A DNA stretch of 64,000 nucleotides from CAYLYU01 sp964501925 (GCA_964501925.1 CAZCTM010000002.1:1-64000); one strand, 5' to 3'. Shown: positions 18,009 to 27,293, numbered from the stretch's first letter. Notes: generated by a model not told the origin, from the sequence alone. Program-made: numbers and translations.

Positions 18009-18908
18009 ATGGCGAGACTTTTCAAGTGCGGTACCGTCGCGCTGCTGGGCAGGCCAAATGTGGGCAAATCAACCCTGATGAATACCATCATCGGAGCGAA
18101 GGCCGCGATTGTCACCCCAAAACCTCAGACAACGCGCCATCGTATTCTGGGAATCCATACGGACAAACGCGGTCAGATTATCTTTGTCGACACCCCAGGC
18201 ATCCATCAAGCCAAAAACCGGTTAAATCGAACCATGGTTCGCCAGGCCTATGCCGCAGCGGCGGAAGCGGATGTCCTGGCCTTGATGCAGGATGCAAGCC
18301 GGCCGCTGGATGCCGGTACCCGTGCGCTGATCAAACGGTTTTCTGCTGAAAGAAAGCCCAGAATTCATATTCTGAACAAGGTCGACAGGCTCAGGAAATC
18401 GATTCTTTTGCCACGGATCCAAGAAGTGGCAGACCTTGATGGCGGGGCCATGGCTTACATCCCGGTTTCAGCCACCAGAGGGACCCAGATCCCCCAGCTT
18501 CTTGATGCCCTGTTATCCTGCCTGCCCGTTGCCCCCGCCCGTTATGATCCGGACTGGTTTACCGATCAGAGCCAGCGGCAGCTGGCTGCAGAATATGTCC
18601 GGGAACAGGTCTTTCTGGCCATGCAGGAGGAGATACCGTTCCAGACCGCTGTGGAAATAGAATCCTTCCATGAGATTTCCGGTCCCAAGCCGGCGGTTGA
18701 GATTGGTGCCGTAATCATTGTGGCATCGGAAAGACACAAGCCCATGCTGATAGGCAGGCACGGGAGCAGGATCAAAACCATCGGAAGCCGGGCAAGACTT
18801 GCCCTGCAGGAGCTGTTTGACTGCCGGGTACGTTTGGATCTCTGGGTGAAGGTCCAGGCCGACTGGTTTGAAAACCCGAGGCGTTTAAGCGAGCTTGGCT
18901 TGACATGA
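18009..18908 (+). CDS. era: GTPase Era
   Basis: Ribosome-assembly GTPase of 299 residues that binds the 3' end of 16S rRNA. G1 is GRPNVGKSTLMN, G3 is DTPGIHQ and G4 is NKVD. A C-terminal KH domain contains LIGRHGSRIKTIG. The stop overlaps the recO start by four bases. The 78 bases separating it from rnc hold no evident terminator. Confidence 0.97.
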   Translation: MARLFKCGTVALLGRPNVGKSTLMNTIIGAKAAIVTPKPQTTRHRILGIHTDKRGQIIFVDTPGIHQAKNRLNRTMVRQAYAAAAEADVLALMQDASRPLDAGTRALIKRFSAERKPRIHILNKVDRLRKSILLPRIQEVADLDGGAMAYIPVSATRGTQIPQLLDALLSCLPVAPARYDPDWFTDQSQRQLAAEYVREQVFLAMQEEIPFQTAVEIESFHEISGPKPAVEIGAVIIVASERHKPMLIGRHGSRIKTIGSRARLALQELFDCRVRLDLWVKVQADWFENPRRLSELGLT

Positions 18909-19573
18909 ATGCGATGTGTGATCGGGGGATGCTCCTTCGGCGCATTGCCTATAGTGAAACCTCCCTGATCATCCATGTACTGACCTCCACCCATGGCAGG
19001 CTGTCTCTTATGGCAAGGGGGGCCAGAAGAAGGCAAAGTGAATTCAGGGCGGCACTCGAACCGCTCAGCATATTGGAGCTTCATTGGCGCCCGGGCAGAA
19101 GTGGCATGGGGACACTGACAGCGGTAGAACGTGGGAAACCCCTTGTTCCGGAAAGCCACATGTATGCAGGACTGGATTTGAACGCTGTGGCATCTGGTCT
19201 GTTCAAGGAAGGTGCGGACGGATTTAACGAGCTTGCGCATGCCTTCAAACTGCTCCGGCATCGACCGGAGGATTCCGGGCTGCTTGCGGCAACATGGTTT
19301 CTGCTGCGAAAAAGTGGCTGGGTGGGGGATTTGGATCACTGCTGGCAGTGCGGGAGGCCTGCCGAGGTCTTGCACTGGTCCCACGCCCTGTTGCATTGTC
19401 CGGATTGCGGCAAGGGAACACCAGTGAGCCAGGGGCTTGTCCGTGGCATACTTGGCCACATTCGCAGTCCGCAGGTCTCTCTGCCGCGATATGATCTCAT
19501 GACATGGCAGACCATGGTTCAGGAGGTTCTGCGCGCCCATGGCCTGAGGCCGATTTCAGCCGGACTGGCTTGA
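18905..19573 (+). CDS. recO: DNA repair protein RecO
   Basis: Recombination mediator of 222 residues that loads RecA on SSB-coated DNA together with RecR. An N-terminal OB fold (first 80 residues, typical SLIIHVLTSTHGRLSLMARG) is followed by a helical domain. Cysteines in CWQCG and CPDCG could form a zinc site, which not all RecO proteins keep. The start overlaps the era stop (ATGA). Confidence 0.94.
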   Translation: MNAMCDRGMLLRRIAYSETSLIIHVLTSTHGRLSLMARGARRRQSEFRAALEPLSILELHWRPGRSGMGTLTAVERGKPLVPESHMYAGLDLNAVASGLFKEGADGFNELAHAFKLLRHRPEDSGLLAATWFLLRKSGWVGDLDHCWQCGRPAEVLHWSHALLHCPDCGKGTPVSQGLVRGILGHIRSPQVSLPRYDLMTWQTMVQEVLRAHGLRPISAGLA

Positions 19574-19595
19574 CGGATTTATATGGGAGGAAGGT

Positions 19596-20315
19596 GTGCA
19601 TCTTGGTGTGAATATTGATCATATCGCGACCCTGCGGCAGGTGCGGCGGACAACATACCCTGATCCGGTTGCGGCTGTTCAGTATTGCCTCGAGGGAGGG
19701 GCAGATGGCATTACGGCTCATTTGCGGGAAGACAGGCGACATATTCAGGATGAAGACATGAGAAGGCTTACGGCAATAGACCGGCTCCATGTGAACATGG
19801 AAATGGCTGCTACCAATGAGATGGTCGCAATCTGTTGCGAGTTAAGACCGGCTGCGTGTTGTCTGGTCCCGGAGAAACGTCAGGAGCTGACCACGGAAGG
19901 TGGCCTGGATGTGGTGTCTCATCGCTCTCGGCTGCAAAGTATTGTCGACAAGCTGAGATCTGAAGGCGTCCGGGTTTCCATGTTCATTGATCCCGACCCG
20001 GAACAGGTGCGTGCCAGCCATGCCATAGGAGCGCCTGTGGTGGAGTTGCATACGGGTCATTATGCCAATCATGATGAAGCAGAAGCCAAAGAGGAGTTGA
20101 ACAGAATTCATAATGCTGCCAAGCTTGCGACTGATTTGGGTTTGATCGTCCATGCCGGACATGGTCTGACTCTGCAAAACACCTCGGCCATTGTGGGAAT
20201 TCCTGAAATTCAGGGCCTGAATATTGGACATGCCATTGTGGCTGATGCGGTTTTCAAGGGACTGGTACGGGCAGTGGCAGACTTCAAGGCCTTGATGATG
20301 AGAGGAGGAGTGTAG
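19596..20315 (+). CDS. pdxJ: Pyridoxine 5'-phosphate synthase
   Basis: A 239-residue TIM-barrel enzyme that condenses 1-deoxyxylulose 5-phosphate with 3-amino-2-oxopropyl phosphate to form pyridoxine 5'-phosphate. Motifs include LGVNIDHIATLRQ, GADGITAHLREDRRHI, the catalytic glutamate region VNMEMAATNEM, and HAGHGL. The start is GTG at 19596, preceded by a strong GGGAGGAAG. Position between recO and acpS is the classical one. Confidence 0.97.
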   Translation: MHLGVNIDHIATLRQVRRTTYPDPVAAVQYCLEGGADGITAHLREDRRHIQDEDMRRLTAIDRLHVNMEMAATNEMVAICCELRPAACCLVPEKRQELTTEGGLDVVSHRSRLQSIVDKLRSEGVRVSMFIDPDPEQVRASHAIGAPVVELHTGHYANHDEAEAKEELNRIHNAAKLATDLGLIVHAGHGLTLQNTSAIVGIPEIQGLNIGHAIVADAVFKGLVRAVADFKALMMRGGV

Positions 20316-20318
20316 GAA

Positions 20319-20384
20319 ATGTTGCTCGTGAAAGCTTGCAATTCTCTTTCGGGTTCCACACCTTCCCTCTTGTTCATGTCATGA
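20319..20384 (+). CDS. Possible 21-codon leader ORF coupled to acpS
   Basis: A short ORF begins at ATG 20319, eight bases after a strong AGGAGGAG (20303-20310), and ends with TGA at 20382-20384, which overlaps the acpS ATG (20381) as ATGA. The encoded peptide starts MLLVKACNSL and resembles nothing I know. acpS has no Shine-Dalgarno sequence of its own, so this frame may deliver ribosomes to it. Whether the peptide itself has a role is unknown. Confidence 0.4.
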   Translation: MLLVKACNSLSGSTPSLLFMS

Positions 20385-20761
20385 TTGTTGGTATCGGTAC
20401 AGATCGTGTGGCCGTGGATCGGATCCGGTCGGTTGTGGAGCGTTTTGGTGAACACTTTATCCGGCGTATCTTTACCGAGCACGAATACCTTCAGGCATCG
20501 GCGAAATGTGATCGTGTACGTCGTCTGGCCCTGCTTTTTGCAGCCAAGGAGGCGGTTTCCAAGGCTCTGGGTACCGGGTTCAGGCAGGGGGTAGCGCCGA
20601 GACACATTGAGACCATACATCGGCCTTCCGGCAAACCGGATGTGGTTCTGCATGCAGGCGCCAAACTGATTGCGAGTCGACTGGGGGTTGGAAAAGTGCA
20701 TGTTTCCCTTTCTGATGATGATGGGATTGCCATGGCCTTTGCCATAGCGGAGGCAGGCTGA
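20381..20761 (+). CDS. acpS: Holo-[acyl-carrier-protein] synthase
   Basis: A 126-residue phosphopantetheinyl transferase that activates acyl carrier protein from CoA. It has the family start IVGIGTDRVAVDRI with the metal-binding aspartate, and the second motif FAAKEAVSKALGTGF. I start it at ATG 20381 because family members begin M-I-x-G-I-G-T-D; the in-frame upstream sequence is low complexity. The stop overlaps the nnrD start by one base. Confidence 0.95.
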   Translation: MIVGIGTDRVAVDRIRSVVERFGEHFIRRIFTEHEYLQASAKCDRVRRLALLFAAKEAVSKALGTGFRQGVAPRHIETIHRPSGKPDVVLHAGAKLIASRLGVGKVHVSLSDDDGIAMAFAIAEAG

Positions 20762-22278
20762 TGCTTCCCATTCTTACATCGAGTCAAATGTGCTGGGCAG
20801 ACCATGAAACCATCAAAACGTATGGAATACCCGGCAAGGAGTTGATGGCCCAGGCCGGACGATGCGTGGCCAACACCGTTGTTGCCCAACTGGATGACAT
20901 CGTTAAAAGCAGGCTGCTTATTGTTTCAGGGCCGGGGAATAATGGGGGCGATGGTTTCGCCTCCATTCCCTGGCTGTTGCGACGTAAAATCAACCTTCAG
21001 GTGATTCTTCTGGGCAGGATTGCTGATTTGAAGCCGGATGCTGCCATGTATGCGGCTGATGCCAGCAAGATGGATATCGAGGTTATCGAATGTCCGGATG
21101 TCAAGACCCTGGCCAAGCTGAAGGACTGCTTTGTCAACACGAGCATCATCTTGGATGCCATGTTTGGTACGGGCCTGCACAGACCTCTGACCGATCTGAT
21201 GGCTGAAGCCGCCAGGATCATGAATGACTCAGGAGTTCCTGTGCTGTCCGTTGATATTGCCAGTGGTATTGACAGTGATACGGGAAAGGTGCTGGGTGAG
21301 GCGGTCCGGGCAAGCTGGACGCTGCCGATTGCAGCCTATAAGTGGGGTCACTGGCTCGATGAAGGACGGGAGTATGCCGGCAGGATTCTGCCCCCGGCCC
21401 GGATTGGCATCCTGGATGAGACGATCGAGAAGTCACTCCTTGAGGAAGAGGGGCCGGTAGGCAGCGCCTACCTGATTGACAGACGTGAAATAAGAAGGTC
21501 TTTTCCGGATCGTCCTCGCAGAAACCACAAGAGGGATTTTGGCCACGTTTGGATTTTTGGAGGGAGCCAGGGGTACACAGGTGCCCCGAGACTGGCGGCA
21601 GGCGGCGCCTTTGCGGTGGGGTCCGGGCTGGTCAGTATTGCCTGCCCCCATGGGGTGTATCCGATCGTCGCCGGCTCAAGCCTCGAGGCCATGGTTCACC
21701 CTCAGGATTCTGCTCCGTGGCAATCGGCGGACGTCATTTTGGCGGGTCCTGGCTGGGGCAGTTCGGAGCGCGCCATGCTGGCGAAACTGTTCGCATCGGA
21801 TGCGCCCATAGTTCTGGATGCCGATGCGTTGAACATGCTTGCTGATGATCGGGAGTTGAGCGGTTTGCTTGCTGGTCGGGAGGCGCTCAAGATCCTCACG
21901 CCTCACCCGGGTGAGGCCGGAAGGCTGCTGGGACTGTCCGCCACGGAGGTGCAGTCGGATCGTCTGTCTTCGGCCCTAAGCCTGGCCGATCGCTTCAAGG
22001 GCTGGATCGTGCTCAAGGGGGCTGAAAGCCTGATTGTGTCACCGGAGCGCCAGGCATGGGTTTGTCCCTTTGGCACGTCAAAACTGGCAACAGCCGGTAC
22101 AGGCGATGTCCTGGCGGGAATGATTGCCGGCCTGGTCGGTCAGGACGTGGAGCCTGAGAAGGCGCTTCCGGTCGCCGTTGCCCTGCACGCCATAGCAGGG
22201 GAGCAGGAAGACTGGTACTTGGCAGGAGATCTGCCAAGGGTTGCCCGGAAGGTGCTGACGGACCTGGAGGTTCTCTAA
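20761..22278 (+). CDS. nnrD: Bifunctional NAD(P)H-hydrate epimerase / ADP-dependent dehydratase
   Basis: A 505-residue repair enzyme for damaged NAD(P)H hydrates. The N-terminal half (about 1-215) is the YjeF_N epimerase (GPGNNGGDGF, DAMFGTGL, VLSVDIASGID). The C-terminal half (about 245-500) is a ribokinase-like dehydratase with GGSQGYTGAP, DADALN and ATAGTGDVLAGMIAGL. Both halves look intact. It is the last gene of the lepA run; no clear terminator is visible before sdhC. Confidence 0.96.
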   Translation: MLPILTSSQMCWADHETIKTYGIPGKELMAQAGRCVANTVVAQLDDIVKSRLLIVSGPGNNGGDGFASIPWLLRRKINLQVILLGRIADLKPDAAMYAADASKMDIEVIECPDVKTLAKLKDCFVNTSIILDAMFGTGLHRPLTDLMAEAARIMNDSGVPVLSVDIASGIDSDTGKVLGEAVRASWTLPIAAYKWGHWLDEGREYAGRILPPARIGILDETIEKSLLEEEGPVGSAYLIDRREIRRSFPDRPRRNHKRDFGHVWIFGGSQGYTGAPRLAAGGAFAVGSGLVSIACPHGVYPIVAGSSLEAMVHPQDSAPWQSADVILAGPGWGSSERAMLAKLFASDAPIVLDADALNMLADDRELSGLLAGREALKILTPHPGEAGRLLGLSATEVQSDRLSSALSLADRFKGWIVLKGAESLIVSPERQAWVCPFGTSKLATAGTGDVLAGMIAGLVGQDVEPEKALPVAVALHAIAGEQEDWYLAGDLPRVARKVLTDLEVL

Positions 22279-22363
22279 GAGGTCCGGCTCTGGTTTCCCA
22301 TTCCAATGGAAGGCCATTTTAATCCTTTTCCACCCCGGTCGATAATGTTGTAAGGTATGCCCT

Positions 22364-22759
22364 ATGCCTGAGAAGAAAGCTGTCGCGTTCCATGACAGGC
22401 CACGTTCGCCAAGGATTTCCATTTATCGCCTGCATCCGGAAACACTTGCCAGCGGCGCTCATCGGCTGAGCGGCTTTGTTTTGATCCTTTTCCTGCCGGT
22501 TTACGTATGGTTGTTTCAGAGTCTGATCGGGAGTCCTGAAAGTTTTCAGCATAGCCTGGAGCTACTGCGCTCCGTCTGGGGAAGGCTCTTCCTCTGGGTA
22601 GTGGGCGTGGCACTGATTTACCATTTATGCAACGGCATCCGCTTCCTATGTCTGGACCTTGGCCTGGGTGAATCACGGAAAATGATGCGTCTTTCATCAC
22701 AGATCATGCTTGCCATTGCTTTCGCTTCAGCGCTGCTTCTTGGAGTAATCTTGTGGTAG
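22364..22759 (+). CDS. sdhC: Succinate dehydrogenase cytochrome b556 subunit
   Basis: A 131-residue membrane anchor with three hydrophobic helices, part of complex II. Typical features are the N-terminal RPRSPRISIYRL, the quinone-site region GAHRLSGF, and the haem-ligand motif YHLCNGIRFL. A GATAAT element (22341-22346) lies just upstream and may be the -10 of the operon promoter, with only a weak -35. Overlaps sdhD by seven bases. Confidence 0.93.
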   Translation: MPEKKAVAFHDRPRSPRISIYRLHPETLASGAHRLSGFVLILFLPVYVWLFQSLIGSPESFQHSLELLRSVWGRLFLWVVGVALIYHLCNGIRFLCLDLGLGESRKMMRLSSQIMLAIAFASALLLGVILW

Positions 22760-23112
22760 TCCATAAAGATTACGGGGCCGCCCATAATGGCCTGAAGGAA
22801 TGGTATCACCAGCGTATCACCGCCGCTGTGATGATTCTTCTTCTGCCCCTGCCCTTTCTGCTTGTTCTGATTCTGACGCTCGGAAGCATGGACCAACTTG
22901 CCTTGCTGGAGATCATCGATCATCCATTCTCGCGAATCCTTCACACCCTGCTGGTACTGGTCCTTCTATTCCATGCCTATCTGGGTGTGAAGGTGACGGT
23001 CGAGGATTATGTGCCCGTCGCTGTGCGTATCCCGCTAATGCTTGTTCTTCAGGTGCTTTCCTTCTGTTTCGGCCTCTGGTGGCTGACCCTGATCTGGGCG
23101 TGGGGGGGGTAA
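22753..23112 (+). CDS. sdhD: Succinate dehydrogenase membrane anchor subunit
   Basis: A 119-residue membrane protein with three predicted helices; the second anchor subunit of complex II. The haem-binding histidine is in FHAYLGVKVTVEDYV, whose trailing DY is the conserved quinone-site pair. The start is GTG at 22753, inside the end of sdhC. Its stop is immediately followed by the GTG of sdhA. Confidence 0.92.
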   Translation: MVVHKDYGAAHNGLKEWYHQRITAAVMILLLPLPFLLVLILTLGSMDQLALLEIIDHPFSRILHTLLVLVLLFHAYLGVKVTVEDYVPVAVRIPLMLVLQVLSFCFGLWWLTLIWAWGG

Positions 23113-24909
23113 GTGTCCTATCTGTCCAGAAACAATGTCCACCATCATTTTCACGATGTCATCATCGTTGGAGCCGGCGGGGGTGGGTTGAGGTGCGCCT
23201 TGCAGCTGGCAGAGGCCGAATACCGGGTGGCAGTTCTGACCAAGGTTCTGCCCACCCGCTCGCATACGGTAGCTGCCCAGGGAGGAATCAACGCATCGCT
23301 GGGGAATGTTCTGTCCGATCATTGGCATTGGCATATGTATGACACGGTCAAAGGCTCCGACTACCTTGGCGATCAGGATGCCATTGAATACATGTGCCGG
23401 GTTGCCCCGCATGTCGTGCGGGAACTGGAGCATTACGGTGTGCCATTTTCCCGTCTTGATGATGGGCGCATCTATCAGCGGGCCTTCGGTGGGCAGTCGA
23501 TGGAATTTGGTGAGGGGGGACAGGCCATGCGCACGTGTGCTGCAGCCGACCGTACCGGTCACGCCATCCTGCACACGCTTTACCAGCAAAACATCCGGGT
23601 CGGAACCCACTTCTTTGAGGAGTACTTTGCCCTTGACCTGATTACGGATGAGGATGGATGCCATGGCATCCTGGCTTGGGACATAGCTGAGGGCAGCTAT
23701 CATCTGTTCCAGTCAAAGGCCGTGATTCTTGCCACAGGCGGTGCTGGCCGGATTTACCAGAACACCACAAATGCGCACATCTGTACGGGGGATGGTGCCG
23801 CCCTTGCGCTGGATGCGGGGCTGGCCGTGGAGGATATGGAGTTTTTCCAATTTCACCCGACCGGCATCGCGGGTGTTGGCATTCTGATCACGGAAGGAGC
23901 CAGGGGTGAAGGTGGTTATCTGGTTAACAGGGAAGGTGAACGGTTTATGGAGCGTTATGCCCCCACCGCAAAGGACCTGGCCAGCCGTGATGTGGTTTCC
24001 AGATCCATTGCCAGGGAAATCAGGGAAGGTCGAGGTTGCGGGCCAAATCGGGACCATGTCCTGCTCAAACTGGATCACCTGGGAAGTGAGGTCATCATGA
24101 GCCGGCTTCCCGGTATCCATGAACTGGCCCTGCGGTTTGCTGCCGTGGATTGCACGAAAGAACCGATTCCGGTTCGTCCCACGGTTCACTACACCATGGG
24201 CGGCATACCGACCAATCGCTTTGGAGAGGTGGTTTATCCCAAAGGAAAGGATAAGGAAGTGATCATGCCGGGTCTGTATGCCATTGGCGAGGCCGCCTGT
24301 GTGTCGGTTCATGGTGCCAATCGTCTCGGCGGGAACTCACTGCTTGAGATCATTATTTTCGGTCGGGCCTGTGGCAATCAGGTGATGGAACGTTTGAAAA
24401 CGCTGCGCTATCACCATCCCGTTCATCCTGACTGCTGGGAGCCAGGCGTGAACAGGGTCGAGCGATGGTTAACTGCCGCCGGGAAAGACAGGGGAAGGCG
24501 GGTGGCTGATCTGCGCGCACGCCTGCAGGCGAGCATGGAGGAACATTTCGGGGTGTATCGGTCACAGAAGGAGATGGAAGAGGGATTGGAGCGGTTGGCG
24601 TCCATCCAGGAAGAACTTGCCGGCAGTTCCATTCAGGACCGGGGAAGACGGTTCAATACCGAACTCGTTGATGCCCTGGAGCTGGAAAACCTGCTTGCGG
24701 TTGCCATGACCACAGCTGCCTCAGCCCTGGCCCGGCGAGAATCACGGGGGGCTCAGGCACGGGAGGACTATCCGGAAAGGGATGATACGAACTGGCTGAA
24801 GCATTCCCTGGCATCCATCAGGGAAGGTGAAGTCCATCTCGACTACAAACCTGTCAAGTTAACGCCCTTGACGGTTGAGCCTTTCAAGCCCAAGGAGAGG
24901 GTGTATTGA
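23113..24909 (+). CDS. sdhA: Succinate dehydrogenase flavoprotein subunit
   Basis: A 598-residue catalytic subunit that oxidises succinate to fumarate and passes electrons to SdhB. The FAD-binding glycines are in IIVGAGGGGLRCAL. The covalent FAD histidine is in RSHTVAAQGGIN. Substrate-site sequences QFHPTGI, LITEGARGEGG and HGANRLGGNSLLE are intact. GTG start directly after the sdhD stop. Covalent flavinylation would use the sdhE product encoded three genes on. Confidence 0.98.
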   Translation: MSYLSRNNVHHHFHDVIIVGAGGGGLRCALQLAEAEYRVAVLTKVLPTRSHTVAAQGGINASLGNVLSDHWHWHMYDTVKGSDYLGDQDAIEYMCRVAPHVVRELEHYGVPFSRLDDGRIYQRAFGGQSMEFGEGGQAMRTCAAADRTGHAILHTLYQQNIRVGTHFFEEYFALDLITDEDGCHGILAWDIAEGSYHLFQSKAVILATGGAGRIYQNTTNAHICTGDGAALALDAGLAVEDMEFFQFHPTGIAGVGILITEGARGEGGYLVNREGERFMERYAPTAKDLASRDVVSRSIAREIREGRGCGPNRDHVLLKLDHLGSEVIMSRLPGIHELALRFAAVDCTKEPIPVRPTVHYTMGGIPTNRFGEVVYPKGKDKEVIMPGLYAIGEAACVSVHGANRLGGNSLLEIIIFGRACGNQVMERLKTLRYHHPVHPDCWEPGVNRVERWLTAAGKDRGRRVADLRARLQASMEEHFGVYRSQKEMEEGLERLASIQEELAGSSIQDRGRRFNTELVDALELENLLAVAMTTAASALARRESRGAQAREDYPERDDTNWLKHSLASIREGEVHLDYKPVKLTPLTVEPFKPKERVY

Positions 24910-24925
24910 ACGATTGGGTGATCAG

Positions 24926-25639
24926 ATGAGCGGGAAGAACGTTTCCCTGCTGATATATCGCTATCAGCCGGAAACGGGGGGTGAACCGTACATGCAGGAG
25001 TTTACCGTCCCGTTCACCGGTGCCGGGATGATGCTTCTGGATGCCCTGAATTACATCAAATGGAATCTGGATGGCACGCTGACCTTCCGTCGTTCGTGCC
25101 GTGAGGGGGTATGTGGATCGGACGGCATGAACATCAATGGCGTCAACGGCTTGGCCTGTATCGTCCCGGTGGCCGGTCTGAAACAGCCGATCAAGGTTAG
25201 GCCACTGCCAAGTCAGCCGGTCATCCGCGATCTGGTTGTCGATATGAGGCATTTCTTTGAGCAGTATCATTCGATCAGACCCTGGCTGCAGACCAGGACA
25301 CCCACCCCGGAACGGGAACGCCTGCAACTGCCCGAAGAGCGAAAACGGCTTGACGGCATGTATGAGTGCATCCTTTGTGCCTGTTGTTCAACCGCCTGTC
25401 CGTCTTACTGGTGGAATGGCGACCGGTTCCTTGGTCCCGCCATTCTTTTGCAGGCAGCGCGCTGGATCGAGGATTCACGTGACGAGGCGGCAGGTGAACG
25501 GCTGGATGCCCTGGAGGATGAATTCAAGCTGTTCCGTTGCCATCAGATTATGAACTGCATGGAGGCCTGTCCGAAAGAGCTCAATCCAACCGCTGCCATC
25601 AACCGCATTAAACGAGCCATGCTGGTGAGACAATCCTGA
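24926..25639 (+). CDS. sdhB: Succinate dehydrogenase iron-sulfur subunit
   Basis: A 237-residue electron-transfer subunit. The 2Fe-2S cluster cysteines are in SCREGVCGSDGMNINGVNG and LACI, the 4Fe-4S cysteines in CILCACCSTACP, and the 3Fe-4S cysteines in CHQIMNCMEACPKELNP. I start it at ATG 24926 because upstream in-frame sequence overlaps sdhA and does not resemble the family. Confidence 0.97.
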   Translation: MSGKNVSLLIYRYQPETGGEPYMQEFTVPFTGAGMMLLDALNYIKWNLDGTLTFRRSCREGVCGSDGMNINGVNGLACIVPVAGLKQPIKVRPLPSQPVIRDLVVDMRHFFEQYHSIRPWLQTRTPTPERERLQLPEERKRLDGMYECILCACCSTACPSYWWNGDRFLGPAILLQAARWIEDSRDEAAGERLDALEDEFKLFRCHQIMNCMEACPKELNPTAAINRIKRAMLVRQS

Positions 25640-25642
25640 ACC

Positions 25643-25897
25643 GTGTCCGGGACCGATCTGAAAAAGCTCCGGTTTCGTTTAAGGAGGCAAGGGCTGGCTG
25701 AACTCGATGCCTGGCTTGCGCCGCTGGAAGAGCCACTTCTGAACGGGGATCAAGTGGTGGCCAAGGCACTGACGGATTTGCTGGACCTTCAACCCGTTGA
25801 CTTGCTGGCGATGATGCAGGGGCAGTTGCCCGTTCCAGTCCCGTTGCAATCCTGGTTGGATGATAAGTCTGGACGCAATCCCTACCGCAAGGTATAA
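25643..25897 (+). CDS. sdhE: FAD assembly factor SdhE
   Basis: An 84-residue protein of the SdhE/YgfY (DUF339) family that assists covalent attachment of FAD to SdhA. The signature normally reads RGxxE; here the stretch is RRQGLAELDAWL, so the motif arginine appears to be glutamine (QGxxE). GTG start four bases after sdhB. Location in the sdh operon supports the assignment. Confidence 0.85.
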   Translation: MSGTDLKKLRFRLRRQGLAELDAWLAPLEEPLLNGDQVVAKALTDLLDLQPVDLLAMMQGQLPVPVPLQSWLDDKSGRNPYRKV

Positions 25898-25906
25898 ATC
25901 GCTACC

Positions 25907-26575
25907 ATGAAAAAGGTCCTGATAGCGCCATCCATTTTGTCAGCTGATTTTGCGGACTTAGGCAGGGAGGTGAGAGCCATCGATGAAGGCGGTTGTGACT
26001 GGGTCCATGTGGATGTCATGGATGGCCGGTTTGTGCCGCCCATTACGATAGGCGACAATATTGTTAAGGCGATTCGCCCACACACTGAAAAACCTCTGGA
26101 TGTCCACCTGATGATTGTGGACCCTGACAGGCAGATTGAGTCGTTTGCCAAGGCAGGAGCCGATCTTATCGTCGTGCACCAGGAGGTCTGTCCTCATCTC
26201 GAACGCACACTCCAGTATATCCGGTCTTTTGGCGTGAAATCAGGCGTAAGCCTGAATCCGGCCACTCCGGTTTCCACGATCAGGCACGTGCTTCACTGTG
26301 TCGATCTGGTCCTGCTGATGAGCGTGAATCCGGGATACGGTGGGCAGAAGTATATTCATGCTGTCACGGAAAAAATAAGCGAAGCACGTCGCATGCTTGA
26401 CGAGGCGGAATGCGGGGCCTTTCTGGAAGTGGACGGTGGTGTGAACGCGGAAACGATATCGGAGGTGTCAGCTGCGGGGGCCGATGTTTTTGTTGCCGGT
26501 TCCGCCGTTTATGGGAAGCCCGATTACGCTCAGGCAATACGTGAACTGCGCGATTTGGCGGAGCAAGCTTCATAA
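25907..26575 (+). CDS. rpe: Ribulose-phosphate 3-epimerase
   Basis: A 222-residue TIM-barrel enzyme interconverting ribulose 5-phosphate and xylulose 5-phosphate. Motifs are APSILSADFADLG, HVDVMDGRFVPPITIG, MSVNPGYGGQ and EVDGGVN, with the catalytic aspartates and metal-binding histidines in place. It follows sdhE by nine bases, so it is probably read with the sdh operon. Both pentose-phosphate and Calvin-cycle use are possible; no other Calvin-cycle gene is in view. Confidence 0.97.
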   Translation: MKKVLIAPSILSADFADLGREVRAIDEGGCDWVHVDVMDGRFVPPITIGDNIVKAIRPHTEKPLDVHLMIVDPDRQIESFAKAGADLIVVHQEVCPHLERTLQYIRSFGVKSGVSLNPATPVSTIRHVLHCVDLVLLMSVNPGYGGQKYIHAVTEKISEARRMLDEAECGAFLEVDGGVNAETISEVSAAGADVFVAGSAVYGKPDYAQAIRELRDLAEQAS

Positions 26576-26668
26576 CGTTACAAGGTTCGAAAACCATCCT
26601 CGGATGAAGGAGGATCAGCTGTTGCTGAGTAGAGGGTATCGCGGCCAGTGAGTCAAGGGAGGGTGTTG

Positions 26669-27271
26669 ATGCAAGAAGAAAAAGTCAATCTAAGTCGAAG
26701 GAATTTCTTATACATAGCTGCCAGTGGTCTTGGAGGTATCGCAGCGGGAGCCACGGCTGTACCATTTATCGGCAGCATGCTGCCGGCGGCGGATACGCTG
26801 GCAGCTTCCAAGACGGAGTTTGATGTTTCCACCGTGGCTCCCGGCCAGCTTGTCGTCATCCAGTGGCAGGGCAAGCCCGTTTTTGTTGTCCATCGGACTG
26901 CTGATATGCTGAAGAGGGTCAAGGGCCACGATGACCTGCTCAAGGACCCCAACTCCGAGGCGATTGATGCGGTCCAGGCAGAATGGATGAAGACACCCGA
27001 GCAGCGGATCTATCGTTCGATCAAGCCGGATTACCTGATCCTGGTGGCAAGCTGCACCCATCTGGGATGCATACCGCTATTCAAGCCTTCTGCAGGTCGA
27101 AAGGAATGGGGGGATTCCGTCCCGGAAGATTGGCCGGGAGGCTGGCATTGTCCGTGCCATGGTTCCTATTATGATCTTTCCGGGAGAGTGGTGAATGGCT
27201 CACCGGCACCACACAATCTCCATGTCATGCCATACAAATACATCTCGGATACCACGGTTCTCATTGGTTGA
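26669..27271 (+). CDS. petA: Ubiquinol-cytochrome c reductase Rieske iron-sulfur subunit
   Basis: A 200-residue periplasm-facing subunit of the bc1 complex. A Tat-like signal anchor (SRRNFLYIAASGLGG) holds it in the membrane. The 2Fe-2S ligands lie in CTHLGC and CPCHGS, the latter followed by the usual GxxxxGP-like loop. I chose ATG 26669 because GGGAGGG lies just before it; an in-frame GTG at 26648 is weaker. First gene of petABC. Confidence 0.97.
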   Translation: MQEEKVNLSRRNFLYIAASGLGGIAAGATAVPFIGSMLPAADTLAASKTEFDVSTVAPGQLVVIQWQGKPVFVVHRTADMLKRVKGHDDLLKDPNSEAIDAVQAEWMKTPEQRIYRSIKPDYLILVASCTHLGCIPLFKPSAGRKEWGDSVPEDWPGGWHCPCHGSYYDLSGRVVNGSPAPHNLHVMPYKYISDTTVLIG

Positions 27272-27293
27272 TTGATCCAAGGGGGGAGGAGAA

